Of a DNA stretch of 64,000 bases, positions 32,322 through 40,262 are shown one piece after another. Below the pieces are notes generated by a model. It saw only the letters and a program-made list of their open reading frames with translations, did not search any database and was not told where the DNA came from. How positions within the stretch are numbered: the first letter of the stretch is position 1; each line of letters starts with the position of its first letter. The stretch spans positions 930,001 through 994,000 of the forward strand of contig CAVQBC010000003.1 of NCBI GenBank assembly GCA_963710665.1, in the 5' to 3' direction. The stretch is from CAVQBC01 sp963710665. Its GTDB lineage: Bacteria > Actinomycetota > Thermoleophilia > Solirubrobacterales > Solirubrobacteraceae. The position numbers were made by a program, and so were the translations under genes.

Positions 32322-33517
32322 CCGCCGGACGACTGCGCGAGGGGCCGCTGCCCGAGCTTGACCCGGAGGTCGCGCGACTTGCCGTCGTGCCAGACCTTCA
32401 GCGTCACCACGTCTCCGGGCTTGTAGTGCTCGACCGCCGTCGAGAGGTCGTTGGAGTCCTCCACGGGGACGTCGCCGAGCTTGGTCACGACGTCGCCGCC
32501 GTCGCGGTAGGCGCGCGCCTGGAAGCGCGCCGCGCCGTCGCCGCCCTCCAGGCCGGCGCGGGCGGCCGGGCCGCCGGGCGTGATCTCCTGGACCCAGGCG
32601 CCCTTCTGCACCGGCAGGTCGAAGCGCTCGACGAGCTGCGGGTAGAGCGGGACCGAGGACACGCCGAGGTAGGCGTAGGCGACCTTGCCGGTCTCGCGCA
32701 GCTGGCCGAGCGAGCGCTTGACGAGGTCCACCGGCACCGCGAACCCGACCCCCTCGCCGCCGCCGCTGTTGGTCTTGATCTGCTGGTTGATGCCGATGAC
32801 GCGGCCGTCCTCGTCGACCAGCGGGCCGCCCGAGTTGCCGGGGTTGATGGCGGCGTCGGTCTGGATGGCGCCGGAGATCTGGAAGTCGGTGAGCGACTCG
32901 ATCGAGCGGTCGATGGCCGACACGACGCCGACCGAGAGCGACTGGCGCTCGCCGAACGGGGAGCCGATCGCCGCCACCGCGGTACCGACCTGCACCTTCG
33001 CGCTCGAGCCGAGCGGGAGCGGCCGCAGCCGCAGCCCCTCGGGGTCGACCCGGAGCAGCGCCACGTCGGCGTTCGGGTCCTCGCCGAGGATCTTCGCGCG
33101 CACCTGGTTGCCGTCGGCGAACTCGACGTAGACCTCGCGGGCGCGCTTGAGCTTGGCGCCCTGGCCCTGGGACACGACGTGGGCGTTCGTGGCGATCTCG
33201 CCCTTGCCGTCGAGCACGAAGCCCGAGCCGACGCCGCTGCCGCCGCCCTCGCCGCCGCCGAGGACCGAGTCGAGGTCGCCCTCGCCGAAGAGCGAGATGA
33301 CCGTGACGACGCCGGGTGCCTCCTCCTTGTAGATCTCGCGGGCGTTCAGCCCGTCGCTCTTGCCGAGGCCCTCGACCACCTCCACGCGCGTGGTCGTGGT
33401 GTTCGTCGGCTTCTTGGCGCTGTCGGAGTCGTCGTCACCGGCGAGGCTGCAGCCCGCGACGAGGCCCGCGCAGACGAGCGCCGCGGCCAGCAGCAGGACG
33501 AGCACGCGCCGCTTCAT
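32318..33517 (-). CDS. HtrA/DegP-like serine protease lipoprotein with PDZ domain
   Basis: The 399-residue protein starts MKRRVLVLLLAAALVCAGLV followed by AGC, a lipoprotein signal with the Cys at about residue 23. The protease domain has the trypsin-type triad: His in ATNAHVVSQ, Asp in NADVALLRVD and Ser in NPGNSGGPLV. The C-terminal PDZ domain contains ITPGGPAARAGLEGGDG and VVTKLGDVPVEDSNDL. It probably degrades or senses misfolded envelope proteins. It follows the two-component system, an arrangement resembling mycobacterial MprAB with PepD. Confidence 0.93.
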   Translation of the reverse strand: MKRRVLVLLLAAALVCAGLVAGCSLAGDDDSDSAKKPTNTTTTRVEVVEGLGKSDGLNAREIYKEEAPGVVTVISLFGEGDLDSVLGGGEGGGSGVGSGFVLDGKGEIATNAHVVSQGQGAKLKRAREVYVEFADGNQVRAKILGEDPNADVALLRVDPEGLRLRPLPLGSSAKVQVGTAVAAIGSPFGERQSLSVGVVSAIDRSIESLTDFQISGAIQTDAAINPGNSGGPLVDEDGRVIGINQQIKTNSGGGEGVGFAVPVDLVKRSLGQLRETGKVAYAYLGVSSVPLYPQLVERFDLPVQKGAWVQEITPGGPAARAGLEGGDGAARFQARAYRDGGDVVTKLGDVPVEDSNDLSTAVEHYKPGDVVTLKVWHDGKSRDLRVKLGQRPLAQSSGG

Positions 33518-33575
33518 CCAGCAAGCTCCGCATGCGCCCGGCAGGACCACCCACCGTGTCGACCCGGTCGTCTGC

Positions 33576-34979
33576 TCATCCAGGAAGGTCCAGGGTGAAG
33601 GTGGTGCGCCCCGGGGTCGAGCGGACCCGCAGCTCGCCGCGCATCGTGCCGGCCAGCTCGCGCGCGATGGCCAGGCCGAGGCCGGCGCCCTGGGCGTCGT
33701 CGTCGGAGGAGAAGAAGGGCTCGAAGATGTGCGGCATGTTGTGGCGCTTGATCCCGGGACCGCCGTCGGAGACCTCCAGGCGAACGTGCCCGTCGTATCG
33801 CGCGGCCGAAACCACGATCGGCGTTCCCGCAGGCGTGTGGACCAGCGCGTTGTCAAGCAGGATACGAACCACTTGCGCCACGCGCTCGGGGTCGCAATCC
33901 GCCTCGACGGGGTCGGTCACCTTCATCTCGACCCTCGAGCCGTGCTGGGTGAGCGCGGGCGTGAACTCCCTGGTGACGTCGCGCGTGAGGCGCCCGACGT
34001 CGGTGGGCTCCGGCCGCAGCTCGAGCGCCCCGGCCTCGAGTCGCGAGAGGTCGAGCAGCTCGGTGGTCAGCTTGCGCATCCGCTCGACCTGGCTCTGCAG
34101 GTGGGCGAGGAACTCGCGCCGCGTCGCCTCGTCGAGGTCCTCGTCGGCGAGCAGCTCGAGGAACCCGCCGAGGGAGAAGATCGGCGTGCGCAGCTCGTGC
34201 GACGCGGAGGCGATGAACTGCTTGCGCGCGCGGTCGAGGCGCGCGAGCTGGTTCTGCATGTCGTTGAAGGCCGCGGCGAGCTGCCCGAGCTCGTCGTCGG
34301 AGTCGGCGCGGATCGGGTTCGAGAAGTCGCCGTCGGCGACCTTGCGCGCGGCCTGCTCGAGCCGGGCGATCCGCGCGGAGAGCGCGCGCGCCACCAGGTA
34401 GCCGGCGACCAGCGCGATCAGCAGCGCCACGGCCCCCGACGCGAGGATCTGGCGGCGGATCAGGCTGACGTTGGCCTGGACGTCGGAGAGGGCGTCGGCG
34501 TAGACGATCACGCCGCGCGCCCCGTCGGGACCGAACAGCGGGCGCGCGGCGAGCGCCTGGCTGCCGAGCCGGGTGTCGGCCGTCGCCGTGGCGGTCTGCC
34601 GCGTCCGCAGCGCCCGCTCGGCCACGGCGCGCACGTCCTCGAAGTCGAGTCCGCCGTCGGGTGTGGAGTCCACGTGGACGAAGACCTGCGACTGCGTCCC
34701 CCCGACGACGCCGAGCACGATCACCTCCGCGCTCGCGCGCGCGGCCGCGAGTCGCGTGCGGCCCTCGACGACCTCCTTGGGCAGGTCGGTGCCGAGCACC
34801 TGCTCGATCGGTCCGCTGAAGCGCCGGGAGTCGTCGACCAGCTCGGAGATCTTCTGGTCGGAGAGGCGGCCCTGCAGCTGGGGCGCGACGGAGAAGTAGA
34901 CGATCCCGATGGCGCTGAGGACGATCAGGCCGAAGATCACCGCGAGGCGGTTGCGCAGGGAGCGCAGGGGGCGGGGCAT
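33576..34979 (-). CDS. Sensor histidine kinase
   Basis: The 467-residue protein has two membrane helices (LAVIFGLIVLSAIGIVYFSV and LASGAVALLIALVAGYLVA) around an extracytoplasmic sensor of about 140 residues, a HAMP domain, and the kinase core: H-box FIASASHELRTPIFSLGGFLELL, N-box RILLDNALVHTP, and G boxes DGGPGIKRH and GAGLGLAIARELAG. It should phosphorylate the OmpR-type regulator encoded two bases upstream. The gene context with HtrA and trehalose synthesis suggests sensing of envelope or osmotic stress. Confidence 0.95.
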   Translation of the reverse strand: MPRPLRSLRNRLAVIFGLIVLSAIGIVYFSVAPQLQGRLSDQKISELVDDSRRFSGPIEQVLGTDLPKEVVEGRTRLAAARASAEVIVLGVVGGTQSQVFVHVDSTPDGGLDFEDVRAVAERALRTRQTATATADTRLGSQALAARPLFGPDGARGVIVYADALSDVQANVSLIRRQILASGAVALLIALVAGYLVARALSARIARLEQAARKVADGDFSNPIRADSDDELGQLAAAFNDMQNQLARLDRARKQFIASASHELRTPIFSLGGFLELLADEDLDEATRREFLAHLQSQVERMRKLTTELLDLSRLEAGALELRPEPTDVGRLTRDVTREFTPALTQHGSRVEMKVTDPVEADCDPERVAQVVRILLDNALVHTPAGTPIVVSAARYDGHVRLEVSDGGPGIKRHNMPHIFEPFFSSDDDAQGAGLGLAIARELAGTMRGELRVRSTPGRTTFTLDLPG

Positions 34980-34981
34980 GG

Positions 34982-35689
34982 CTAGCCGCCGTCGTCGCGG
35001 AAGCGGTAGCCGACACCGCGCACGGTGAAGATGTACTCGGGCTCCTTGGCGTCCGCCTCGATCTTCTCGCGCAGGTGCCGGATGTGGACGTCGATGGTCC
35101 GCGGATCGCGGTAGGCGGAGTCCCCCCAGACGCGCGCGAGCAGCATGTCGCGCGTGTAGACGCGGCCGGGGCTGGCCGCCATCGCGCTGAGGATCTCGAA
35201 CTCGACGTAGGTGGTCTGGATCGGCGCGCCGCGCAGGGTGACGCTGCGCTTGGCGGGATCGATGCGCAGGTCGCGCGCCTCGATCGGCCGCTCGTCCTCC
35301 GTCTCGGCGCCCGCCATGCCGGCGCGGCGCAGGGCCGCCTTGACCCGGGAGCGGAACTCGCGCAGCGAGAACGGCTTGGTGATGTAGTCGTCGGCGCCGA
35401 GCTCGAGCCCGAGGACCTTGTCGATCTCCTCGGACTTGGCGGTGAGCATGATGATCGGGACCGAGGAGCGCGCGCGCAGGCGCCGGCAGACCTCGAGCCC
35501 GTCCATCCGCGGCAGCATCACGTCGAGCACGACGAGGTCGAACGCCTGCTCGTCGAAGCGCGCCAGCGCCTCGCGGCCGTCGGAGGCCTGCACGACCTCG
35601 TAGCCGTCGCGTTGCAGCGGGAACGAGAGCAGCGTCTGGATCGGCTGTTCGTCATCGACCAGCAGGATGCGCGCGGCGCGGTCGGCCAT
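34982..35689 (-). CDS. OmpR-family response regulator
   Basis: The 235-residue protein has a full receiver domain (ILLVDDEQPI, phospho-Asp in DLVVLDVMLPRMDG at about residue 57, the conserved Thr in IIMLTAKSEE and the Lys in DYITKPFSLREF) and a C-terminal winged helix (FEILSAMAASPGRVYTRDMLLARVWGDSAYRDPRTIDVHIRHLREKIE). It is the first gene of the six-gene leftward stress unit and probably activates it. The ATG of MADRAARILLV is chosen; a longer upstream frame reads as noise. Confidence 0.96.
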   Translation of the reverse strand: MADRAARILLVDDEQPIQTLLSFPLQRDGYEVVQASDGREALARFDEQAFDLVVLDVMLPRMDGLEVCRRLRARSSVPIIMLTAKSEEIDKVLGLELGADDYITKPFSLREFRSRVKAALRRAGMAGAETEDERPIEARDLRIDPAKRSVTLRGAPIQTTYVEFEILSAMAASPGRVYTRDMLLARVWGDSAYRDPRTIDVHIRHLREKIEADAKEPEYIFTVRGVGYRFRDDGG

Positions 35690-35794
35690 TCGGGATAAGC
35701 GTAAACACCGACGTTGCGCGGACAGGCGGGTTGCAGGACGCCGTTCCGCTGCCGATTCCCGCGGGCGCGCGAGTACTCTCGGACCGTGCTCGAT

Positions 35795-37657
35795 ATGCGG
35801 GTCTACCGCGCGGCGTTCCTGCCGGCGCTCGTCGCGCTGTTCGTCGTCGCCTTCGCGCTCGAGAACCGGCCCGCGCCGGCGACCTCGCGGCTCGCCGCCC
35901 AGGCCTTCGACGACTCCCGCGCGTTCGGGCCCGGGCGGGCGCCGGTGCGCGACTCGCTGCGCGAGCTCGGCAACGCGTTCCCCTCCCGTCGCCCCGGCTC
36001 CGACGGGGACCTCGGGGTGGCGGGCCGGGTCGAGACGGCGCTGCGCACGAACGGCTTCCGCGTCTCGCGCTCCGACGCGGACGGCCGGACGGTCGACGGC
36101 CGCCGCGACCTGACCACCGTGGTCGGCGTCCGCCCGGGCCTGTCGGCGCGGCGCATCGTCGTGCTCGCGCACCGCGACTCGGTGCGCACCCAGGGACTGG
36201 CCGACCTCTCGGGCACGGCGGCGCTGATCGAGCTCGCGCGCATCTTCCGCTCCCGCAGCGACAGCCCGGTCCGCCCGGGCGAGTCCAGCCGTCTCGTCGG
36301 GCGCGATCTCGCCAAGACGCTCGTGCTCGTCTCGACCTCCGGCGGCAGCGGGGGCGCGGCCGGCGCGCGTGCCTGGGCGCGCGAGGCCGGCGGCATCGAC
36401 GCCGTGCTCGTGCTCGGCGACCTGGCCGGCGAGCGCGTGCGCAAGCCATGGGTCGTCCCGTGGTCCAACAGCGACTCCGCCCCGCCGATCGGGCTGCGGC
36501 GGACCGTCGAGGCCGCCGTGCGCCAGGAGGTCGGCTCCCAGCCCGGCGGCGCCCGCGCGCCCGCGCAGTGGATCCGCCGCGCGGCCCCCGCGACCGTCTC
36601 CGAGCAGGGCGAGGTCCTGCGCTCAGGGCTCCCGGCCGTCGAGCTCTCGGTCTCCGGCGAGCGCGGCCCCGACCCCGACGGCCGCATCCTCCAGGACCGC
36701 CTGGGCGAGTTCGGGCGCGCGGCGCTGCGCACGGTGACGGCCGTCGACGAGGTCGGCGAGCGCGAGGGGGTGGCGCAGCGGGCCGGCTCGCGCCCGGCGT
36801 TCGCGGGCGAGACGGCGGGCATCGTCACCATGCGCAAGGTCCTGCCGGACTGGGCCGTGCGGCTGCTGATCGGGACGCTGCTGCTGCCCGCGCTGCTCGC
36901 CGCGCTGGACGGCTTCTTCCGCGCGCGCCGCCGGCGGCTCGCGGTCGGGCGCTGGCTGCAGTGGATCGCGGCCGGCGCGGTCGCGCCCGTGGTGGCGTGG
37001 CTGTGGACGCAGGCGCTCGTGGCGGTCGGCGCCTTCTCCCCGCCGCCCGCTCCCGTGATGCCGGACGCGACGCCGTTCGCGATCGGCGGCGCGCTGGCGA
37101 TGCTCTCGACCGCGCTGGTGGGAGCGTTCGTCTGGTTCGGCGGGCGGCCCGGCCTGCTGCGGATCATCGGCCGGCGCGGGAACGCGGCCGCGGGTGGCGC
37201 GGCGGCGGCGCTCGGCGTCGTGGTGTGCGGCATCGCCGCCGTCGTGTGGGTGGCGAACCCCTTCGCCGCCGCGCTGCTGCTCCCGGCCGCCCACCTGTGG
37301 CTGTTCGCCGCGTCGCCGGGGTCGCGCCTGCGCGGCCGGCTCGGCGTGGTGGCGCTCGTGGCGGGGCTGGCGCTTCCCGCTCTCGCGCTGCTCTACTACG
37401 CGCTCGCCCTCGGGCTCGGGCCGCTCGAGCTGGTGTGGTGGCTGTTCGAGCTGGTGGCCGGCGGCCACGTCTCGCCGGCCACCATCGTGGCGTGGTCGCT
37501 GCTCGGCTCGTGCGTCGGCGCGTTCGTGGTCGTGCTGCGCACCCGCGAGCGGCTGGCCGCCAACATCGAGACCGGCGAGCCGATCGTGACGCGCGGCCCG
37601 GTCAGCTATGCGGGCCCCGGCTCGCTCGGCGGCACCGAGTCCGCGCTCAAGCGCTGA
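35795..37657 (+). CDS. M28 peptidase-like membrane protein lacking the catalytic Glu pair
   Basis: The 620-residue protein has an N-terminal membrane segment (AAFLPALVALFVVAFAL), an M28-like domain and at least six C-terminal membrane helices. The M28 metal positions begin normally: AHRDSV holds His and Asp, and GLADLSGTAALIELARIF holds the second Asp. Where active enzymes have Glu-Glu (normally in a TGEEEGLLG-like motif) this reads STSGGSGGAAGARAW, with no acidic residue. A later Asp in VLVLGDLAG is present. This suggests an inactive or altered hydrolase fold. A GTG three codons upstream is an alternative start. Confidence 0.8.
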   Translation: MRVYRAAFLPALVALFVVAFALENRPAPATSRLAAQAFDDSRAFGPGRAPVRDSLRELGNAFPSRRPGSDGDLGVAGRVETALRTNGFRVSRSDADGRTVDGRRDLTTVVGVRPGLSARRIVVLAHRDSVRTQGLADLSGTAALIELARIFRSRSDSPVRPGESSRLVGRDLAKTLVLVSTSGGSGGAAGARAWAREAGGIDAVLVLGDLAGERVRKPWVVPWSNSDSAPPIGLRRTVEAAVRQEVGSQPGGARAPAQWIRRAAPATVSEQGEVLRSGLPAVELSVSGERGPDPDGRILQDRLGEFGRAALRTVTAVDEVGEREGVAQRAGSRPAFAGETAGIVTMRKVLPDWAVRLLIGTLLLPALLAALDGFFRARRRRLAVGRWLQWIAAGAVAPVVAWLWTQALVAVGAFSPPPAPVMPDATPFAIGGALAMLSTALVGAFVWFGGRPGLLRIIGRRGNAAAGGAAAALGVVVCGIAAVVWVANPFAAALLLPAAHLWLFAASPGSRLRGRLGVVALVAGLALPALALLYYALALGLGPLELVWWLFELVAGGHVSPATIVAWSLLGSCVGAFVVVLRTRERLAANIETGEPIVTRGPVSYAGPGSLGGTESALKR

Positions 37658-37670
37658 CTACGCTGAACCC

Positions 37671-38348
37671 ATGCGCCGCCACCTGCGCACGCTCTCGACG
37701 CTGCTGATCGTGGTCGGCGTGCTCCTTCTCGCCGAGGGCGCGGTGACCGTGCTCTGGCAGGAGCCCGTGTCCGGGATCTACTCGCGGATCGAGCAGGGCC
37801 GGCTCGACAGCCGCCTCGCCACGATCGAGGGCGAGACCTACACGACCGTCGAGCGCAAGGCGATCACGCGCCTGCCGACGCCCCAGCGGAAGCTGAGCTT
37901 CGCGGCGCGGGCGCTCGACCGGCGCGCCGACGACGGCGATCCGCTCGGGCGCGTGACCATCCCGCGCATCGGGCTCAAGACGGTGTTCGTGGCGGGGACC
38001 GACGGCGGCGACCTGCGCAAGGGCCCCGGCCACTATCCGAGCACGCCGCTGCCCGGGGTCCGCGGCACGGTGGCGATCGCCGGTCATCGCACGACCTACG
38101 GCGCGCCGTTCCGCAAGCTCGACAAGCTGCGCGACGGCGACGCGATCCATCTGCGCATGCCCTACGGGAACTTCACCTACAAGGTCGAGCGCACGCGGAT
38201 CGTGCCGCCGACCGCGACGTGGGTGACCCAGCGCACGAGCTACGACCGGCTCGTGCTCTCCGCCTGCCATCCGCTGTACTCGGCCGCGAAGCGCATCGTG
38301 GTCTTCGCGCGGCTCGTCAGCGACGAGCCTCGCGGCGCCACCGCCTAG
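37671..38348 (+). CDS. Sortase, class E-like
   Basis: The 225-residue protein has an N-terminal membrane anchor (LSTLLIVVGVLLLAEGAVTVLW) and a sortase domain: GRVTIPRIGLKTVFVAG, catalytic His in VAIAGHRTTYGAPF, and catalytic Cys in LVLSACHPLYSAAKR with the conserved Arg eight residues later (in AAKRIVVF). Sortases attach or crosslink proteins to the cell envelope. No LPxTG-type substrate is evident in the window. The start is 13 bases after the M28-like gene, so both may be one transcript. Confidence 0.93.
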   Translation: MRRHLRTLSTLLIVVGVLLLAEGAVTVLWQEPVSGIYSRIEQGRLDSRLATIEGETYTTVERKAITRLPTPQRKLSFAARALDRRADDGDPLGRVTIPRIGLKTVFVAGTDGGDLRKGPGHYPSTPLPGVRGTVAIAGHRTTYGAPFRKLDKLRDGDAIHLRMPYGNFTYKVERTRIVPPTATWVTQRTSYDRLVLSACHPLYSAAKRIVVFARLVSDEPRGATA

Positions 38349-38505
38349 ATCGCTGATTCAGCGGTTGGGGTGCGCACCCCATCCACCGTCGGCGCCCCGG
38401 CGCCGATGCCTCTGTCACGAGATGCTCACAGCGGCCCCCACACCCACACAGGCCCCGCGTGCGGCGCGCTTCCCGCGCCCCGCGCGCCCGGGCGGCAGGT
38501 TGCCC

Positions 38506-38679
38506 ATGGCGGACACGAGGACGGCGCAGGTCCCCGGCGAGGCGCACGACCGCGCCGAGCGATCCGGCTATCACGTGGACGCGACGGCGGTCGCGGCCGC
38601 GATCGTCGACCGGCTCGCCGCCGGCGGGGCGCTGCCCGCGCTGTTCGGCGCCGAGCCGCGCGAGGAGCGGGCCCGATGA
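38506..38679 (+). CDS. Small FlgM-like anti-sigma protein (tentative)
   Basis: The 57-residue protein MADTRTAQVPGEAHDRAERSG ends with YHVDATAVAAAIVDRLAAGG, which recalls the C-terminal sigma-28-binding helix of FlgM (Y-VD--AVA-AI-). The gene is short and lacks a strong ribosome-binding site, so the call is tentative; a non-coding frame is the alternative. No flagellar genes are in the window. Confidence 0.4.
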   Translation: MADTRTAQVPGEAHDRAERSGYHVDATAVAAAIVDRLAAGGALPALFGAEPREERAR

Positions 38680-38703
38680 GCGGCGCGGCGTTCTGCCCGC
38701 GGC

Positions 38704-39663
38704 TCAGCCGTGCTCGTAGCCACGCCAGGTCGCGGCGGCGCGCGGCGCGTTGCGCCAGAGGAGATCGGCCGGCCCTGCGACCACCTCGCCGATCCAGGCG
38801 AGGCCCGCGGCGCCCGCCGCGCGCTCGGTGGCCGCCCGCGCGCTAGGGGGCGCGCAGACGAGGAGCTCGTAGTCCTCGCCGCCGGTCGCGGCGAGCTCGG
38901 CCGCCTCGAGGCCGAGCTCGCGCGCCACGGCCTCGACGCCGGGAGCGACCGGGAGCGCGGCCGCGTCCAGCGCCAGTCGCACGCCGGAGGCCTCGGCCAT
39001 GCGCAGGGCGTCCGAGGCGAGCCCGTCGGAGAGGTCCATCATCGCGCTCACGCCCGCGGCGGCGAGCGCGCGTCCCTCGGCCAGCCGGGGGACGGGCCGG
39101 AGATAGCGGCCGCGCAGCTCGGGTCCGGCGACTGCGCGGCCGTCCAGCCCCGCGAGGCCGGCGGCCGCGGCGCCGAGCGTGCCGGTGACGCCCACGAGGT
39201 CGCCCGGGCGCGCGCCGTCGCGGCCCACCAGCGCGTCCGCCTCGGGCGCCCATCCGATCACGGTCACCGCGATCGTCAGGACCGGCCCCCTCGCCAGGTC
39301 GCCGCCGGCGATCGTCGTGCCGGTGGCGGCGGCGAGCGCCTCGGCGGCCTCGTGCAGCGCCAGCACGTCGGCGTCGGCGATCCCTCCGGGCAGGACCACC
39401 GAGAGGTACGCCTCGCCCGGCGCGGCGCCCATCGCGGCGAGGTCGGAGAGCGCCCCAGCCAGCGCGCGGTGGCCGGCATCGGCGGGGGTCGCGCCGCCGT
39501 CGAGGCGGAAGTGGGTGCCGTCGACCATCACGTCGACGGACACGGCGGCGTAGGCGTCCGCGCGGATCACCGCGGCGTCGTCGCCCAGCCAGCGCACCAC
39601 GCGCGAGTCCGGGCGGCGGCGCAGCGTGGCGCGGATCGCCTCGATCAGGTCGAGCTCACCCAC
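38704..39663 (-). CDS. thiL: Thiamine-monophosphate kinase
   Basis: The 319-residue protein starts from GTG as MGELDLIEAIRATLRRRPDS and has ThiL motifs: VRWLGDDAAVIRADAYAAVSVDVMVDGTHFRLD (metal- and ATP-binding Asp cluster), GHRALAGALSDLAAMGAAPGEAYLSVVLPGG, GGDLARGPVLTIAVTVIG, and DLSDGLASDALRMAEASGVRL plus TGGEDYELLVCAP. It phosphorylates TMP to TPP. Normal length. The ThDP-dependent lyase later in the window would need the product. Confidence 0.95.
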   Translation of the reverse strand: MGELDLIEAIRATLRRRPDSRVVRWLGDDAAVIRADAYAAVSVDVMVDGTHFRLDGGATPADAGHRALAGALSDLAAMGAAPGEAYLSVVLPGGIADADVLALHEAAEALAAATGTTIAGGDLARGPVLTIAVTVIGWAPEADALVGRDGARPGDLVGVTGTLGAAAAGLAGLDGRAVAGPELRGRYLRPVPRLAEGRALAAAGVSAMMDLSDGLASDALRMAEASGVRLALDAAALPVAPGVEAVARELGLEAAELAATGGEDYELLVCAPPSARAATERAAGAAGLAWIGEVVAGPADLLWRNAPRAAATWRGYEHG

Positions 39664-39690
39664 GCGGCCCCGGATGCCGGGACGCCGCCG

Positions 39691-39909
39691 CTACCGATGC
39701 CGGTAGACGATCCGCGCGCGGTTGAGGTCGTACGGCGAGACCTCCACGCGCACCCGGTCCCCCGGCAGGATCCGGATGCGGAAGCGGCGCATCTTCCCGG
39801 CGACGTGGCCGAGCACCTCGTGGCCGTTGTCGAGCTGCACCCGGAACATCGCGTTCGGGAGCGCCTCGACGACCTCGCCTTCGAATTCGACCTTTTCCTC
39901 TTTGGCCAA
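39691..39909 (-). CDS. infA: Translation initiation factor IF-1
   Basis: The 72-residue protein is IF-1: EFEGEVVEALPNAMFRVQLDNGHEVLGHVAGKMRRFRIRILPGDRVRVEVSPYDLNRARIVYRHR. The start is TTG (TTGGCCAAAGAG), one base after the stop of the cold-shock gene, so expression depends on that gene. A rare TTG start on a translation initiation factor may be autoregulatory, but that is a guess. The length is the usual 72. Confidence 0.95.
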   Translation of the reverse strand: MAKEEKVEFEGEVVEALPNAMFRVQLDNGHEVLGHVAGKMRRFRIRILPGDRVRVEVSPYDLNRARIVYRHR

Positions 39910-39910
39910 G

Positions 39911-40114
39911 TCAGATGACCTGCACGTTCGTGGCCTGGGGTCCCTTGGGGGAGTCACCCAGCTCGTACGACACCCTTGCGCCTTCTGCCAGGGTGCGGAA
40001 CCCATCGCCGGCGATGCCCGAGAAGTGGACGAACGCGTCCTTCCCCCCGTCGTCCGGGGTGATGAATCCGAAGCCCTTCTCGTCGCTGAACCACTTGACG
40101 ACACCGGTTGCCAT
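39911..40114 (-). CDS. Cold-shock protein (CspA family)
   Basis: The 67-residue protein MATGVVKWFSDEKGFGFITP shows RNP1 (KGFGFITP) and RNP2 (DAFVHFSGI). These proteins melt RNA structure. The ATG is preceded by GAGGAG at seven bases. A leader of about 100 bases with a hairpin lies upstream. It heads a csp-infA pair. Confidence 0.96.
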   Translation of the reverse strand: MATGVVKWFSDEKGFGFITPDDGGKDAFVHFSGIAGDGFRTLAEGARVSYELGDSPKGPQATNVQVI

Positions 40115-40218
40115 ACAACACTCCTCACTGAGTCTTCGATGCGCGAGGGGTGCTGCTGGGCACTGCCTTCCCGCATGCTTCTCGCCGCCCACCGGGCGGC
40201 CCTGACGGCGGGGTTATA
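40115..40218 (-). promoter_or_regulatory. csp promoter and long 5' leader with hairpin
   Basis: On the minus strand TATAAC (40218-40213) is a good -10 element; no clear -35 is visible. The leader to the ATG is about 95 bases, as in many cold-shock genes. It contains a perfect 7-bp stem with a three-base loop, GCCGCCC/GGGCGGC (40184-40200), near the 5' end. Confidence 0.5.
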
Positions 40219-40262
40219 GCAGCCGCACCCCGTCGCGGACAGGCCCGCGGCCGGCGTCAGCC

